Positions 1 to 12,250 of a stretch of DNA of 64,000 bases are shown piece by piece. Each line of letters starts with the position of its first letter. Position 1 is the stretch's first letter. A program made the position numbers and the translations under genes. The notes under the pieces were generated by a model that did no database searches, was not told the origin of the DNA, and worked only from the letters and a program-made list of their open reading frames with translations. The DNA is from Adiantum capillus-veneris (taxonomy: Eukaryota; Streptophyta; Polypodiopsida; Polypodiales; Pteridaceae). The DNA lies in NCBI GenBank assembly GCA_014529385.2, contig CM043952.1, positions 63,540,870-63,604,869 on the forward strand, written 5' to 3'.

Positions 1-3000
1 AAGGTGCTAGATGATGGCTCGGCCTATGCCAGGGTTAGGAGCCAAGATGGTAAGAAAGCGGTTCAATTTTTAACTGTATGTGTTGACCATGCTAGAAACA
101 AAGATAGTTTACGTGAACGTCCAATGCCAAAGATACACAAGAAGATCAAAGAACAAAGATTTGCTCAGGAGTTTCTTGGGGTGACTATGGTGGTGCAAGT
201 GAGGAGAAGTTCTCGCAAAGAGAAACCTCGTCTTCAGGGTTTTTGAGGTTGACATCTAAGGATTCAGTATCTTACATGAAATTTAATGATTTAACTAAAT
301 GGGAGAAACAATATGTTTCAAGCATTCAAAGTGACTTGCAGGGATGTGATGTGCTAGAACCGGATGATGTGATTTTAGGATTCTTCGAAGAGATCTCTTA
401 TGTTGATACTATGTCATATCAAGAAAAATAGGTTAGAAAGTGGAACTGAAGTTGTTAAGGTGCACTCAATGGACATGTACGAAGAGATGGACATATACGA
501 GGCACTTATGCATATTGAGGATGACTCGGGTAAAGAAGTTGAAGCACAGGTAGAGACGAAGTACAAGACAATTGCAAAGAAAGTGAGACCAGTGGCTACA
601 CCTCTACCAGAGGGAAGTGATGGAGTGATTAAAGAAGCTTCTCGACAGCCTATGCTCAAAAATCCTAAGAACATTGGGAATATATTCACTAAAGAGACAT
701 TGCAATAGCTGAAGGTTGGAGAAGATGGTTTTCTCAACGAAGAGGAAATCAAGTGTTTCAAGGTATGCTCGAAAAACACGGTAAAGCTTTTTCCTTTGAG
801 CCAAGTGAGATTGGGTGTGTGGATCCAAGTGTTGTTTGACCTATGGTTATATTGATTGTTCCTCACATGCCATGGAGCTTACGTCCCATTCACGTTCCTA
901 AAGCTCACTTGCCAAAGCTTATCAATTTGCTTAATGAGAAGATACAAATGGGAATCTTGGAACCATCATGTGCACCATACTCTAACTGATGGTTCACTAT
1001 TCCAAAGAAAAATGGTACTTTAAGGTTCATACAAGATATGCAGCCAGTTAACAAGGTAACAATCCGCAATGTGGGTACCGGCCAAATTGTGCATGAATTT
1101 GTTGAGGCTTTTGCAGGTAGATCAATTTACTCTATGGGTGATCTTTACTCTGGATATGATCAATTTCAATTAGCTTTGGAGAGCAGGGATCTTACTACGA
1201 TGCGTACACCTCTCGGATTGGTAAGGATGTACACTCTATCACAGGGTGCTACTAATTATGTAGCTCATATGATGAACGGCATGAATAAGGTATTAAGGGA
1301 CTTTTTCCCTCATGTTACTATGCCTTTCATTGATGATCTACCGATTAAGGGCTATGAGGAAGGCTCAAAAGATGAAGTAAAAGATCAGAGGGGGTGTCGA
1401 TAGTTTGTTGCTCAACATATTGCTGACTATGATGCTATTTTATCCAAGCTTGAAGAAGTTAACTTAACACTTTCAGGGCAAAAATCAACTTTTGGAGCCA
1501 AAGAGGTTCTAATTGTAGGGAATATGTGCAGCCCAGAAGGTAGAAGGCCAAGTTCGGCTAAAGTTAAAGCTATTCAAAAGATGAAGGAAACGTGCTCTTC
1601 GGTTACTGAATTTTGTCAGTTTCTAGGTGCATGTGTATTCTATCTTATTTGGCTGCTACATTTTGCTCATGTTGCAGAAGTGCTTTATCAACTATTGAGA
1701 AAAGGTAAAAGATTTGTTTGGGAAGAAGTTCACACATAGGCTATCAGGAAATTAAAGAAGATGCTTCTTGAGGCTCCAACCTTGAGGAAATCCGACTACA
1801 AATGCGGAAGGCCATTAGTTTTAACAGTTGACACTAGTCCAATAGGTATTGGATGGGCTATATGTCAAGATGATGAAGAAGGGAACAAGTATGCGGTTCT
1901 ATTTGGAGCAAAAGTGCTCAATGCTTGCCAAAGAGGCTACCCACAGGTTAAGAGAGAACTTTGGGGCGTTGCTATTGCTCTAAGGTCTGATAAAGAATAC
2001 TCTATTGGAGCCTCAGTCGTGGTAGAGACAGATTGCTTTCCCACTGATAGGGATGATTGCAAATTGCTCTACTCCGGATATTGCTATGCTATGAGGGATA
2101 GCCTATATTCAATCTCTTAATCCTGAATTTTTTCATATTGTAGGTAGAGATAATCCTGTTGCAGATATGTGTTTGAAGATGAAGAAGAGATGCTGACCAC
2201 AAGTGATAATGTTGGCTTGAAGTTCTATACATCTTCTTATCTGCATGCAAATTGTGGAAATATTGCTCATACTTTTGAGGTATTTTTTGAAGAGTTCTAT
2301 GATGGAGAAATGGCTTTTGATTGGTTGCTAGCTTAGCACTCTTACTAAGCATGAAGGGTGGATGGATCAAGAGTACAAAAAGATCAGAAAGAAAGCTTAC
2401 GGATATTTTTTGAAGGATGGGCATTTATGGAAGCAACCAAAATGCTCTAAAGTAGTACCACAACGAGTTGTTTGTGGTAAAGAGACTCAACAGCAGGTTA
2501 TCAAAGAATTTCATGAAAGTTTATGGGCTGGACACAGAGGGGTCTGGGCAGCTTTTGTCAAGATTAATGATCGTTACTGGTGGAAAGGTATGTATAAAGA
2601 TGTGGCTCAGTTTGTGGAGACATGCTTAATATGCCAACAACATTCTAATGTATGGCATCGAGATGGATTGCATCCCACATATCCACTGGCTATGCACTAC
2701 AAGTGGGTGGTGGACCTGATTACCATGCCAGTAGGTGTCTGGCAAATGTGGATATTGTTCTTGCTAGAGAAGATCTTACTAATCAGCTGGAAGGCAGAGC
2801 TTTGTGTACCAAAGCTACCAGTTCTGTATGCAAGTTCTTTCTTGGGGATGCTATTTCTAGGTATGGATGTGTGGGTAGAATTACTGCTGATAGAGGAGAG
2901 CTGGATGCAGATGAAGCTTGGGATTTCTTTGCTCGCTTTGGGCATAAAATTGGCTCTCACTACAACATACAATCTAGAGGGCAATGGTAAAAGTGAAAGA

Positions 3001-3918
3001 GGGCATCCGCCTATTGTTAAAGCTTTAGCAAAGGCATGCCAGGGATATATTGGTGATTGGCCTAAACTCCTACTATTTGCTTTATGGGCTGATTGAACTA
3101 CACATAGTTTTGTTACAAGTTTTATGCCATTTGAGCTAATGTACGGGCCAAAACCCATTATGCCTACAGAGGAAGCGGTTATTTATTGGACCGTAATGCC
3201 ATGGGAAGAAGGTATGTCTACAGAAGATTTACTTGCATTGCGTATTCACCAACTTGAGAGGCATCAGGAAGATATTGAACATGCTAAAGTAATGCTTAAG
3301 GAAGCAAGGTTGAAGAATAAAGCAACGTTTGGTGGTAAGCACAGACTACGACCTCGTGCTATTAAAGATGGGGATTGGGTCCTTGTATATGATAGTAGCC
3401 TATAGAACCAGTACAATGCTATGCAGAAGATGGTTAAATGATGGTTTGGACCATATGTAGTGCTTCATTCCTACAAGTTATGCGAGCTTGATGGCACTGA
3501 GCTCAAGGTGCCTATTGCAGGGAAAAGAGTTAATTTATTTAAGCAACGAGATGGTGAAATTAATATTGGAGATTTCAAAACAGATCAACCTCCTGAAGAC
3601 AGTGTTATGTATGCATCAGATGATGAGTGTGATGATCTCTTGATGATGCTTCATAAGTGCAGCTGGTACAAACCGGAGGCTGTGCACGTTCAGAGGGGGT
3701 GGATGTGGTGCAGCTCCGCTCCCATGCTAAGAAAGATGCCAGAAAAATGCACAGCAAGTTTGTTTGAAGCTTACGTGACTAATGAACATTGTTTAGGGCC
3801 TGGTAATAGGCCAAGTTTAATGCTGAATGTATGTCAAATGCGGTTGAAAGGGCCAAAACATGCCTTAATGATGCTAAAATGGACTATGCTTGAAGTGAGC
3901 ACAGATGAGAGATCATGA
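1..3918 (+). pseudogene. Decayed Ty3/gypsy pol (RT, RNase H, integrase), 5' end outside window
   Basis: Conceptual translation gives Ty3/gypsy pol domains in order, broken by several stops and frame changes. Reverse transcriptase covers about 850-1400: a segment with IPKKNGTLRF near 1000, then YSMGDLYSGYDQFQLAL, and a catalytic box reading FIDDLPIKG near 1328. RNase H covers about 1760-2100, with VDTSPIGIGWAICQ. The integrase zinc-binding region is about 2500-2640 (H near 2535 and CLICQQH), followed by a core that changes frame near 2730-2990. A C-terminal tail near 3124-3570 has MPFELMYGP and GDWVLVYD. The 1-850 part has no firm assignment and may be protease or gag-side sequence. Order and motifs are typical of Ty3/gypsy. 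In-frame stops (for example near 718, 1402, 1738 and 3094) make it non-functional. No LTR could be fixed with confidence. Confidence 0.85.
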
Positions 3919-5290
3919 TTTATAACTGCGGTGCTTGAACTGCTCTAATGTCCTATCTTTACGGCTCATCGATTGGAGCTACGGTGCAAAAGTTATGGCA
4001 ATTTGAAGTTTGAGTTAATCACAGATCCGTACCGGATTGGGCAACTGCAGCTGAGGGGACAAAAATGAAATGAATGCACAAAAGGTTCTTACTGAGCTCT
4101 TTGTCCAAAATTTCATATCCTGGAGAGCATTGGAGGTGGAAAATGCTCAACATGGCAGTTGAAAGTTGATTAAGTTTTGTTCTTGGCATTGCTTTGCTCA
4201 ATAAGTATGCCTAATATGGTTTCGTTACGAAAGCACAGAAAGTTCTTGTTGAGGTCTTAGTCGGAAATGTCGTCTTTTGGAATGCAATGATTGCGGACGA
4301 TGCATGGTCGGCATGTATGCCCAAATGTGATGCCCTTACAAAGGCCGCCCGCCCACGATGATAATTAAAAAGGCCGCCCAATTACTTAAGCAAGGGCTTT
4401 AGAGTGGGAATCCAAAGTAAAAAAGGGCATGGGCGATGGCAAGAGCAGAAAATAGCATGAGAGGGGAAATGTGCTCACGCAGGCCGCAGAGAGGCTCAGA
4501 CGGCGACGCCCAAGAGTTGAAATTTGTTTAGTTTGTCAAGGCACTCAGATTTGGCCCCAGTTCCATCAAAATTGGTGCACCTCTTTCCCCAGGCTGCCAT
4601 GTCACAAGGACGAGTCCCTCGCCACGTCAGTAGTGGCGGTGCCATTGAAGGGAGGGAGGGAGCTTGGAGAAGATATATATCTCTCTCTCTCAGCTTCCAC
4701 AAAGAGCCTACCTCTCTCCGAGATAGAGAAGGGGCAAGAAGAAGGAGTTGAAGCCAAGCTAGAAAAAGAGGCCAGCAAAGCCAGAGAAATCTCTCTTGCA
4801 ATCAGTTAGTAAAGGAAGGGTGGGGGCAGTCTCGCTCTCTCTCACTTGCTTGAGCAAGCAAGGCTCTCAAAGGAAGATACAAGCAAGAAGGGCAAGTGCA
4901 TATCAGATATAAGGGAGTCGACTACGGTAATTGAAGACATAAAGCTGAAGAGAAATCAATTTAGAGAAACCGGCACATAAGGATTTTTGTTCATCAGCGA
5001 CAACTTAAATTAGTTAATCTTTTGATGAATCACGGAGCCGTTAAAGGCCCGGGGTAATTTGTAAGGGGAGCTTAAACTCCTAAACCATCATTTCCATTAA
5101 TTAATGGTGTTGTTAACGGCACTACTTTGTAATTATGCGACAATTTCTTCGATGTTACTAGTTTTCGAGCAATTTTTGTGCGTCGGTAACATTACCAAGT
5201 AACTATTAACTACTGTATTGTGCGGTGCGGCAATTCTTGGCTCTCAATTTTTCCACAGGCAGCAGCCCGGCGCTGACCTGGTTCAAGTTT
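3919..5290. other. Intergenic, possible gypsy 3' LTR region (unproven)
   Basis: No coding sequence is supported. The segment follows the gypsy integrase tail. It contains GC-rich runs (repeated AAGGCCGCCC near 4342-4380), a TATATATCTCTCTCTC stretch near 4673, and a candidate LTR running from TGTGATGCCC (about 4324) to TTCCACA (about 5260). That would suit the 3' LTR of the upstream gypsy, but no second LTR or target duplication is visible to confirm it. Confidence 0.3.
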
Positions 5291-7352
5291 CAAACACATA
5301 TCCCCCGACAACGTGCCTTGCACAATTACACTAGCATGGATACATCATAGTGTGTTGTTACGTAAACTGTGAGCTTATATCCACATAGTTCCAAAGATGT
5401 GTTCCATTATCATTGATCTAAAGTCAATCGTTTAATACCTTGGCACATAATAGAAGCCTTGCTTTGCATGAAGTCGGACAAAGCACTTAGCCTTGCATAG
5501 TTGAGAAATCTTTTCCATAGAAAAGGTTAAATTACCAGCAAAAAACAAGCATAACTTGAAATTTATTAACCTTGTCGCCCATTTGTGGCAGGTCTGGTAA
5601 TGCACTCAAATCTAGCTTATAGCCATATGTACTGCTCGAGTGAGTTAGCGTATGTATCATATACATTCTCTTATGACATAAAATCCTGTAGATATCTTGG
5701 CAAGTTTCCCACAAGTTCCTATGCTAATAACATATTGCAAACTTTTGAAACCGCTATGCAAAATGCTGAAAGGGAAGCCTCACTTCACATAAATACTCAT
5801 GGAGTTCTGGGGCTCCTAGCTAACAAATATTATTGCCAATTCACAATGTTATGGAAGCAAAACATTTTACCTTGTCGAGCATTCATAGATAATCGACCTT
5901 GTCAAATTGTACACTATATTGAAAAATAGAAAAATACTTGCAAGAGATGTACCTCATACCTGCATAGCTTGATTACTGTTGTCCTTGATCATATAGATTT
6001 GTCTTGATCAACGGATGTGTAAAAAGTTTACCGACAAACCATGCTCTATCAAAATTGCAAATCCATATTACAACATAGATAAATCCCAATCGGCTTCTCA
6101 AGCTATAACAAGTGGTTGGGGGACTTACCCGTCTTGATTGCAGGACATAGCCATTGTGCGTCTTATGCGATTGATTTAAAAAAAAAACTCCATATTACAC
6201 CTTGCCTTTGGAGTAGTTTCCTGTTGCGGTAGTATCAAGTCTAGCAATAGGCCATGCCAATCTCCTTGAGATGCTAGGGAGGCGGTTTGTACTCAAGCCG
6301 TGCTGGATTTGGGTTTGCAAACTAATCGTTGGTCCTTGCCAATAAATATACATCAAAATTTTAATGCTGATGGTAACAATCACAAGTCGTGCTTGTGCTT
6401 GGAGTGCTTAAAGTGCACTCATCTTTGCACATGATAGGCTTATGCAACCTGTTTTGAAAAATTTGTCAAATAAAGTGAAAATATGTACATACCTTATTGA
6501 CCATGCGATTTGACTTGCCGTGCTATTGATCTGTTGCATGTTGCATGACCTTGCATGTCAAGCTTTCCGTATTCTTACGGATGTGCCCTGGAGAATCTTG
6601 AGATTTCCTTGAGTACAAAGAATCTTGTTGTAGTTCCTTTGTTGTCAACATTTGGCATGTATGTTGGCTTGTAGCCGGCCAAAATTTGCATGACAAGAGT
6701 GCTCCATGTCAAAGAAGATAGCTTTGTCATCGGAAAATTGTCTTTGCCATGGTCACTAGATGTAGAAAAATCATTGTAGAAATTTCAAGACCATCTCAAG
6801 GTTGCAAAAGAGTTTGTTGATGGAATGTCACTTTTCATGGCCCCGTAACCAACCCCACAATAATAATGCGTGATCAGCATGCCTTGTCGAGGTCATTTGT
6901 GAGGCCTTTTCTGCTTTGTCTTTGCCTTGGAGGCAATGCTCGGAGACAAGATGAGTACATGGCACTTTTCTTTGTATGGCTGGCCCCTTCGGTGCCCACC
7001 CTTCAGTGCCCAACGTTTTTGTGAAAATAAAAAATAGGAAAACCATTATCTCCTCTGAGCTTGGTGATGGTTGCATCCTGTTGCAAAGAAAACAAGGAGA
7101 GAGAGATCTCGCTACCGCACCAAACCAAGGGCTACTCCAGTGTCAAAAAAGGATCACTGTGGCATGGCAAACACAACGAGAGAGATACATTTCCATTTGG
7201 TGGAGTTGTCGGTCACGATCATCCCCGGTTAAGGGGCGGTTCTTGCCTTTTTTGAGCTGACGCATGCCCGCCATGGAAGGGGATACTCTTGCGGCCTGTC
7301 CCCTCTTGGCCCCACCTTGGAGAACTCGCCCTCAAACTTCCCATGACCCAAT

Positions 7353-7444
<92 letters not shown>

Positions 7445-7518
7445 CATGCTCCATGCAAGGCTTGTCCCCCCTCCATGCAAGGCTTCCCCCTTCCTCCCTA
7501 GATCCTCTCTCCACCTCG
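5291..7518. other. No gene recognised; distal part probably leader of a family A element (-)
   Basis: Short ORFs only, none with a recognisable domain. The 7231-7518 part lies just downstream (on the minus strand) of a primer-binding site and resembles the leader at 12251-12330: both have a GGAGGGGGGA block followed by a CTCTCT tract. It is therefore probably the 5' internal region of a family A retroelement on the minus strand. Nothing could be assigned to 5291-7230. Confidence 0.4.
7354..7441. repeat. (GA)n microsatellite, about 88 bp
   Basis: An uninterrupted GA dinucleotide run. It lies in the inferred leader of the minus-strand family A element, a short distance from its primer-binding site. 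Reading frames through it give meaningless RE/SL dipeptide repeats. Confidence 0.95.
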
Positions 7519-7530
7519 CTCTGATACCAA
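7519..7530 (-). promoter_or_regulatory. Primer-binding site of family A LTR element (-)
   Basis: The plus strand reads CTCTGATACCAA, whose complement TTGGTATCAGAG matches the initiator-methionine tRNA primer-binding site used by many plant copia-type elements. It directly abuts the inferred LTR end at 7531. Confidence 0.7.
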
Positions 7531-7673
7531 TGTGAGAGACTGGGGACTGGACCATGATCATCACCTGCCATCCATGCCCTATATAGGGCTTTGGCTTGCT
7601 AAACATAGGGACCCCCTTGATTGCATGTCCTTCCTGTCCCTTGGCTCTGCCCGGTCCTACCCTTGGCATGACA
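7531..7673 (-). repeat. LTR of family A (-), about 143 bp
   Basis: On the minus strand this starts TGTCATGCCAAGGG and ends TCTCTCACA next to a primer-binding site. It is recognisably similar to the plus-strand copies at 12065-12237, 22442-22611 and 26785-26936, sharing the GCCAAGGG start. It also shares with the 26785 copy the blocks GGGTCCCTATGTTTA and CCTATATAGGGCATGG, and the final CATGGTCCAGTCCCC. The partner LTR was not found, so this is the 5' end of a truncated element. Confidence 0.7.
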
Positions 7674-9020
7674 TGGTCTTAACCATGTTGTCAGTGAGAA
7701 GATGGACAAGAACAACTTCCATGCTTGGAAGTTCAGAATGATCAATTTCCTTACAGGCAAAGGTTATTGGGACTACATTGATGGAGAGCATGAGGTACCA
7801 CCACTACTGCCAAAGGAAGGTGCAAGTGTTGCACAAATTAAGACATTTGAAGATTGGAACCAGGGAGCTCGGAAAGTCATGTATTGGATTTTTGACAGTG
7901 TACAAGACACTATGATTGGGCATATACAGGATTCTCAATCCTCTAAGGAGGTTCGGGACACTTTTTTGTCATTGGATGTGACCAACACAAAGGTAAGGAA
8001 ACTACAATTGAAGACTGAGCTGAATACTATGCAGAAAAGAAGCATGTCTATCAATAACTATTTGTTGAAGATAAAGAATTGTGGTAATATTATCTATGTG
8101 GATGCTTTTCTTGTTGGAGCTGATAATGTGGCTAAAGTAGAGGGCGTGCAGGCTTTACTTATGCAAGAGTTTGACATGAAAGACTTGCGGTATTTCTTGG
8201 CCATTGACATTACTCACACAAAATAAGGTGTATGGCTATCACAAAGGCAATATGCTTTGGATATGTTCAAAAAGTATGGTATGTATGTTTGTAAGCCAAT
8301 TGCAATGCCTTAGCTCAAATTTGAAGTTGGGAAATGATGTAGGTCAAGTGCTTGTTAATGCTACCACGTACAAGAAGATTGTGGGTAGCTTGATCTACTT
8401 GACTATCTCACATCCAGACTTGACCGACACAGTTGGATTAGTGAGTCGGTTTATGTAGTTTCCCAAGAAACCATACTTGGATGCAGTGAGACACACTTTG
8501 CCCTATGTGAGTGCTACTTTGGATTATGCACTCTTTTATAGGGATGATGTGGAGTTGCAACTCTATGGCTACATAGATGCGGATTGGATTGATCGTACAT
8601 ACGATTGGAGGTCTACCACCAAATTCATATTCTCACTTGGGAGTGCTGCTATCACATGGAGCATCAAGGAGGAACCTACAGTTTCTCTTTCGAGTACAAA
8701 GGTAGAGTACAAAGGTGCTACAATGGCGGCATGCTTCCCGAATTTGGAGTATAGGTACAGAGGCCGGTTGTCATTTATTATGACAACCTGGGCAGCATAG
8801 AGTTGGAACAAAACCCAGTATTTCATGCTAGGTTAAAGCACATTAAGGTGCACTAACACTTCATCAGAGAGAGGGTCTTAGCAGGCGACATTGACTTGGA
8901 GTATGTGGTGATGGATGAGCACATTGCAGTTACCTTCATGAAGGCCCTTGGAGCTGCGAAGCTACAATGATTTTGAGTGATGCTTGGCATACGGGAGATG
9001 GCATTGAGCTTGAGGGGGAG
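7674..9020 (+). pseudogene. Internally deleted copia element, family B (gag joined to RT/RNase H)
   Basis: An open frame at 7702-8226 begins with a copia gag (NFHAWKFRMINFL, then WKxRM-type and LxxLKT-type features) and passes within about 20 bases of 8090 straight into the catalytic and C-terminal part of copia reverse transcriptase (IIYVDAFLVGADN, FDMKDLRYFLAIDI). The zinc knuckle, protease, integrase and most of RT are missing. After a stop near 8225 the RT continues (VGSLIYLTISHPDL), followed by RNase H (YGYIDADWIDR near 8563, TVSLSSTKVEY near 8680) and the terminal HIKVHxHFIRE region. A homologous gag lies on the minus strand at about 52400. The element ends at a polypurine tract at 9011-9020. 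It is non-functional. Confidence 0.85.
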
Positions 9021-9343
9021 TGTTGAGATGTCAAGCTTAACATGTACGACTCTTGGATACTACCACTGGTAGGAATCATCATTGTCAGTGATACTACAAC
9101 TGGACTACACCGAGCTGGACTACCTACTGGAGTGATGGCACACTTATCTACTCAATTCACTCACTAGCGATTTATACTAGACTGTTGTACTAGTTCCCCT
9201 TTTATGTTGTATTTTCCCTTACGTTTTGTAGACCTCTTATCTTGAGTTTGTGAAGAAGAAGAAGTATAGTCTTTTGCCTCCATCTTTGTGTGTGTGTGTG
9301 ATTGCAAGAACTCAAGCTCTCTCCTTCTCTATCTCTTGATAGT
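9021..9343 (+). repeat. 3' LTR of copia family B
   Basis: It starts TGTTGAGATGTC right after the polypurine tract GAGGGGGAG (9011-9020). A second copy of the same LTR is on the minus strand at about 52822-53095, matching through ACTAGTTCCC(C)TTTTATG, TGTAGA(C/T)CTCTTATCTTGAG and the final CTCTATCTCTTGA. The end is approximate because the two copies diverge after CTCTTGA. Confidence 0.75.
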
Positions 9344-9429
9344 CAAGTCTATCAAAAGCCAGGTTTGTGTGACCCTTTCGTCTTTGAAAACTGGTTTTGG
9401 CTACCCTAAGAGTTTGGAATTAAGAAACC

Positions 9430-11780
9430 TACAAAAAAATTAGATTTAAATATGTCCTATTGCTTGCAAGATTTTGACTCAATTTGGAGTTGTCTATCAA
9501 AAGTTAGATCAATTTATGGTAGTTCTTTCACACTTGTTGATGCATTGTATGTACCTGGGATCAAGAAGAATCTTTTGTTTGTATCTGCACTTGCGAGACT
9601 TGGACTTGTAGTCAAATTTGTGGATGAAAGATGTACAATACATGATCTCAGTTTTGGTGATGAAATTGTTGCACCTAGCATTTTATGTTGTGGGTTTTAT
9701 AAGCTCACTTTGTATGACAAGTGTGGGAAAAAATTTGCAAATGCAGTTATGGATTCTAAGGCTATTTTAGATACAAAACTTTGGCATGCACTTTTTGGAC
9801 ATCTGAGTTTCTCCAATTTGCTTCGTTTGCAAAAATTTGGTATGTTTGCTTCTTTGGAACCTCTTGAAGAACTTATCAAACATGTTTTTGAAGAATGTAT
9901 TTTGGGTAAGATGCTACGTTCAATTAGGGCTACATGCAGGTTGCAGCTTGTGCATGGTGATGTTTGTGGGCCTATGCAAACTCCGTCCTTGGGAAATTAC
10001 CTATACTTCGTGACTTTCATTGATGATTACACTAGGCATGCATGGTTATATCTGCTTAAAGATAAGTTCAAAGTGTTTATGTGCTTCAAGCAATTTTTGG
10101 CTATGGCTGAAAATGTCTCGGAATGTACTATGGAAACCCTCCAATCCATCAAGGGGGGATTATATGTCTCATGAATCTTATGAATTTTTGGCTAGCTGTG
10201 GGGTAAAACATCAATGTACAATGCCATATACACCTCAACAAAATGGCGTTCATGCGAGGAAAAACTGGTCACTTACGGAAATGGCATGATATGTGGTCAA
10301 AATTCAAGCTTTGTCGCATTTGTTTTTGCTTGAGGCCACATGTGTGCCACTTACATACGTAACAGGTGTCCTGCAAATACTTTGCAATCTATGACTCCAT
10401 ATGACACATGGCATGATAGAAAGCCTTCTATTGAACACATGCGTGTTTTTGGATGTTTGGCATATGCTTTGGTGACACAAAGACAACACAAAAAATTGGA
10501 TGATAAGGCTATCAAATCTATTTTTTTTTGCTATAGTGCTGAAAGCAAAGGTTACATGTTGTACCATCCGCAAACAAAGTGTATCTTGGTTTCATGAGAT
10601 ATTGTGTTTGTGGAAGATTCTGTTCCACCCTTTCTGTCATGTAATAGAGAAAATATTGTAAGCTCATAGGACATTTATGATAGTTTTTTGCCTCTTTTTA
10701 GTGGTGGAAGTTCGATTGTAAATTTAAATGAGGCAAATGTACAACCTATGGGGGGTTCAAAAAATGTTACAAATTAGACTATTACTGATGTAGATGTACA
10801 TGATGCACTTGATGAGGAAAGGGCTGACAATGAGCAGGCTAGAGATGTCTGGTGCATACTTTGTGTGAAAGTAAATTGGATGCACCTTTATCTAGTCAAA
10901 CTCATTCAGGTTCTTGCCATGCATCTTATGAATCAAATTTTTATGCTTTGGCTGTGTCTAGCTTATGTGATGTTGAGGAACCTCTATCTTTTGATGAAGC
11001 ATAGAATTGAAAAAATTGGATGGCTACCATGCAATCTAAATATGATGCACTTATAGAGAAGGACACATGGAATTAATGTGATTTTCATCCTAGAAAAAAG
11101 GCCATTGGTACAAAGTGGATTTACAAGTTGAAACGCAAGCCAGATGGTGAGATTGATCATTATAAGGCTCGACTTGTTGCAAAATGCTATGCACAACAAA
11201 AAGCCATAGATTATGACAAAAATTTTACTCCCACTTCTGGTATGACTACTATGTGTTTTCTAGGTGCATTGGTAGCTCATTTTTGCTAGGATATACATCA
11301 GTTAGACATTGTTACCGCTTTCTTGAATAGTGACATATTTGAGGAAGTTTATCTAACACAACCTCACAATTTTGTCAAGAAACGATAAGAGGATAAAGTG
11401 TGCAAATGTAAGAAAGCTTTGTATGGGTTGAAGCAATCTCCTTGTGCTTGGTATGAGAAAGATAATACTCATTTGGTCAAACAAGACTTTTGTAACAGTC
11501 CAACAGAAAGCACATTTTATGTAAAGCGTGAGGGTGATGTACTTCTCATTCTCGTCCTCTATGTGAATGATTTTCTAATCACTAGACCAAATGAAAGACA
11601 TATTGTTAAGGGTGATTTCAATGCTACTTTCAAGATGAAAGATTTGGGGCTATTGCATCCTTGGGGGGTGCACTATGTAATTATATTAATGTATAATGTG
11701 AGTTCCAAAGGAGGGGTTTGTATAGGGCAAAGTTCTATAGCCAATGTGGAAGACTTGGGCAGGCCAGTGATGGTGTAGGT
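9430..11780 (+). pseudogene. Decayed Ty1/copia pol fragment, family C
   Basis: The fragment starts in the region after protease (VDALYVPGIKKNLLFVSALA) and continues with GAG-pre-integrase (LWHALFGHLSFSNLLRL near 9779). The integrase core follows (HGDVCGPM near 9955, FIDDYTRHAWLYLLKDK, YTPQQNGVHAR near 10230, then FGCLAYALV near 10450). RT begins near 11090 (KAIGTKWIYKLKR, YKARLVAK, DIVTAFLN, KALYGLKQSPCAWYEK, LYVNDFLI near 11560) and stops abruptly near 11700 after the KMKDLG block. RNase H, both LTRs and gag are missing. Many in-frame stops and frame changes are present, and the catalytic box has N for D (YVND). It is a truncated dead copy. Confidence 0.85.
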
Positions 11781-12064
11781 GTATGCATGATGCAACTATT
11801 TAGGCAAAAAAGGCTCAAGGATGGTCGAGTTGGGATGATAAGTCAAAGTGCCTGAAGTGTTGAGTTAGTGCCTTGGGATGTGGAGTTTGAGATGCTATGC
11901 AAGCTGGTCTAGACGGATCATCAAATGGAGCCCTAGTGTGCAAGATATTGCTTTTTAAACTTAGAAGGTTTAGCAAGTCTAGGACAGACACAATAGCTCA
12001 AGACAGGTGGTCCAAGTGGGAGCAAATGGATAGACGTCTGGTGCTTGAAATATGAAGTGTACCC
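11781..12064. other. Nothing recognised
   Basis: This lies between the truncated copia RT and the family A 5' LTR. I see no coding potential and no repeat that matches elsewhere in the window. Confidence 0.5.
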
Positions 12065-12237
12065 TGTTAAGCCAAGGGCTAGAGGGTAGGGCCCGACCTA
12101 GGGGAGTCAGGGACTTAGACCAAGGGCTGGATTAAAGGTGCGGACAGGGGATCCAGTTAGGGCAAAGGGACATGTGACCTCCTATAATAGGTTGGTTGGG
12201 AGGAGGATCCGACATTCAGTCTCCCTACGATCTTTCA
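12065..12237 (+). repeat. Family A 5' LTR (173 bp)
   Basis: It begins TGTTAAGCCAAGGG and ends GATCTTTCA. The GGCCCGACCTAGGGGAGTCA and CTCCTATAATAGGTTGG blocks are shared with the 3' LTR at 22442-22611. CCTATAATAGG may hold the TATA box. Confidence 0.8.
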
Positions 12238-12238
12238 C

Positions 12239-12250
12239 TGGTATCAGAGC
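12239..12250 (+). promoter_or_regulatory. Family A primer-binding site
   Basis: TGGTATCAGAGC lies 1 base after the 5' LTR and matches the initiator-methionine tRNA 3' end used by copia-type elements. A leader with a short (CT)n tract (about 12294-12312) follows. Confidence 0.8.

Noticed and set aside
4324-5260. Candidate gypsy 3' LTR
   Set aside because: TG...CA ends and a plausible TATA region exist, but no partner LTR, polypurine tract or target duplication could be shown. It is kept only as a low-confidence note.
7219-7571. Several overlapping frames of SLSLSL or RERERE
   Set aside because: They are translations of a GA/CT microsatellite and have no other protein signal. The same applies to frames at 23473-23880, 40733-41216, 41872-42244, 49889-50459 and 58308-58939.
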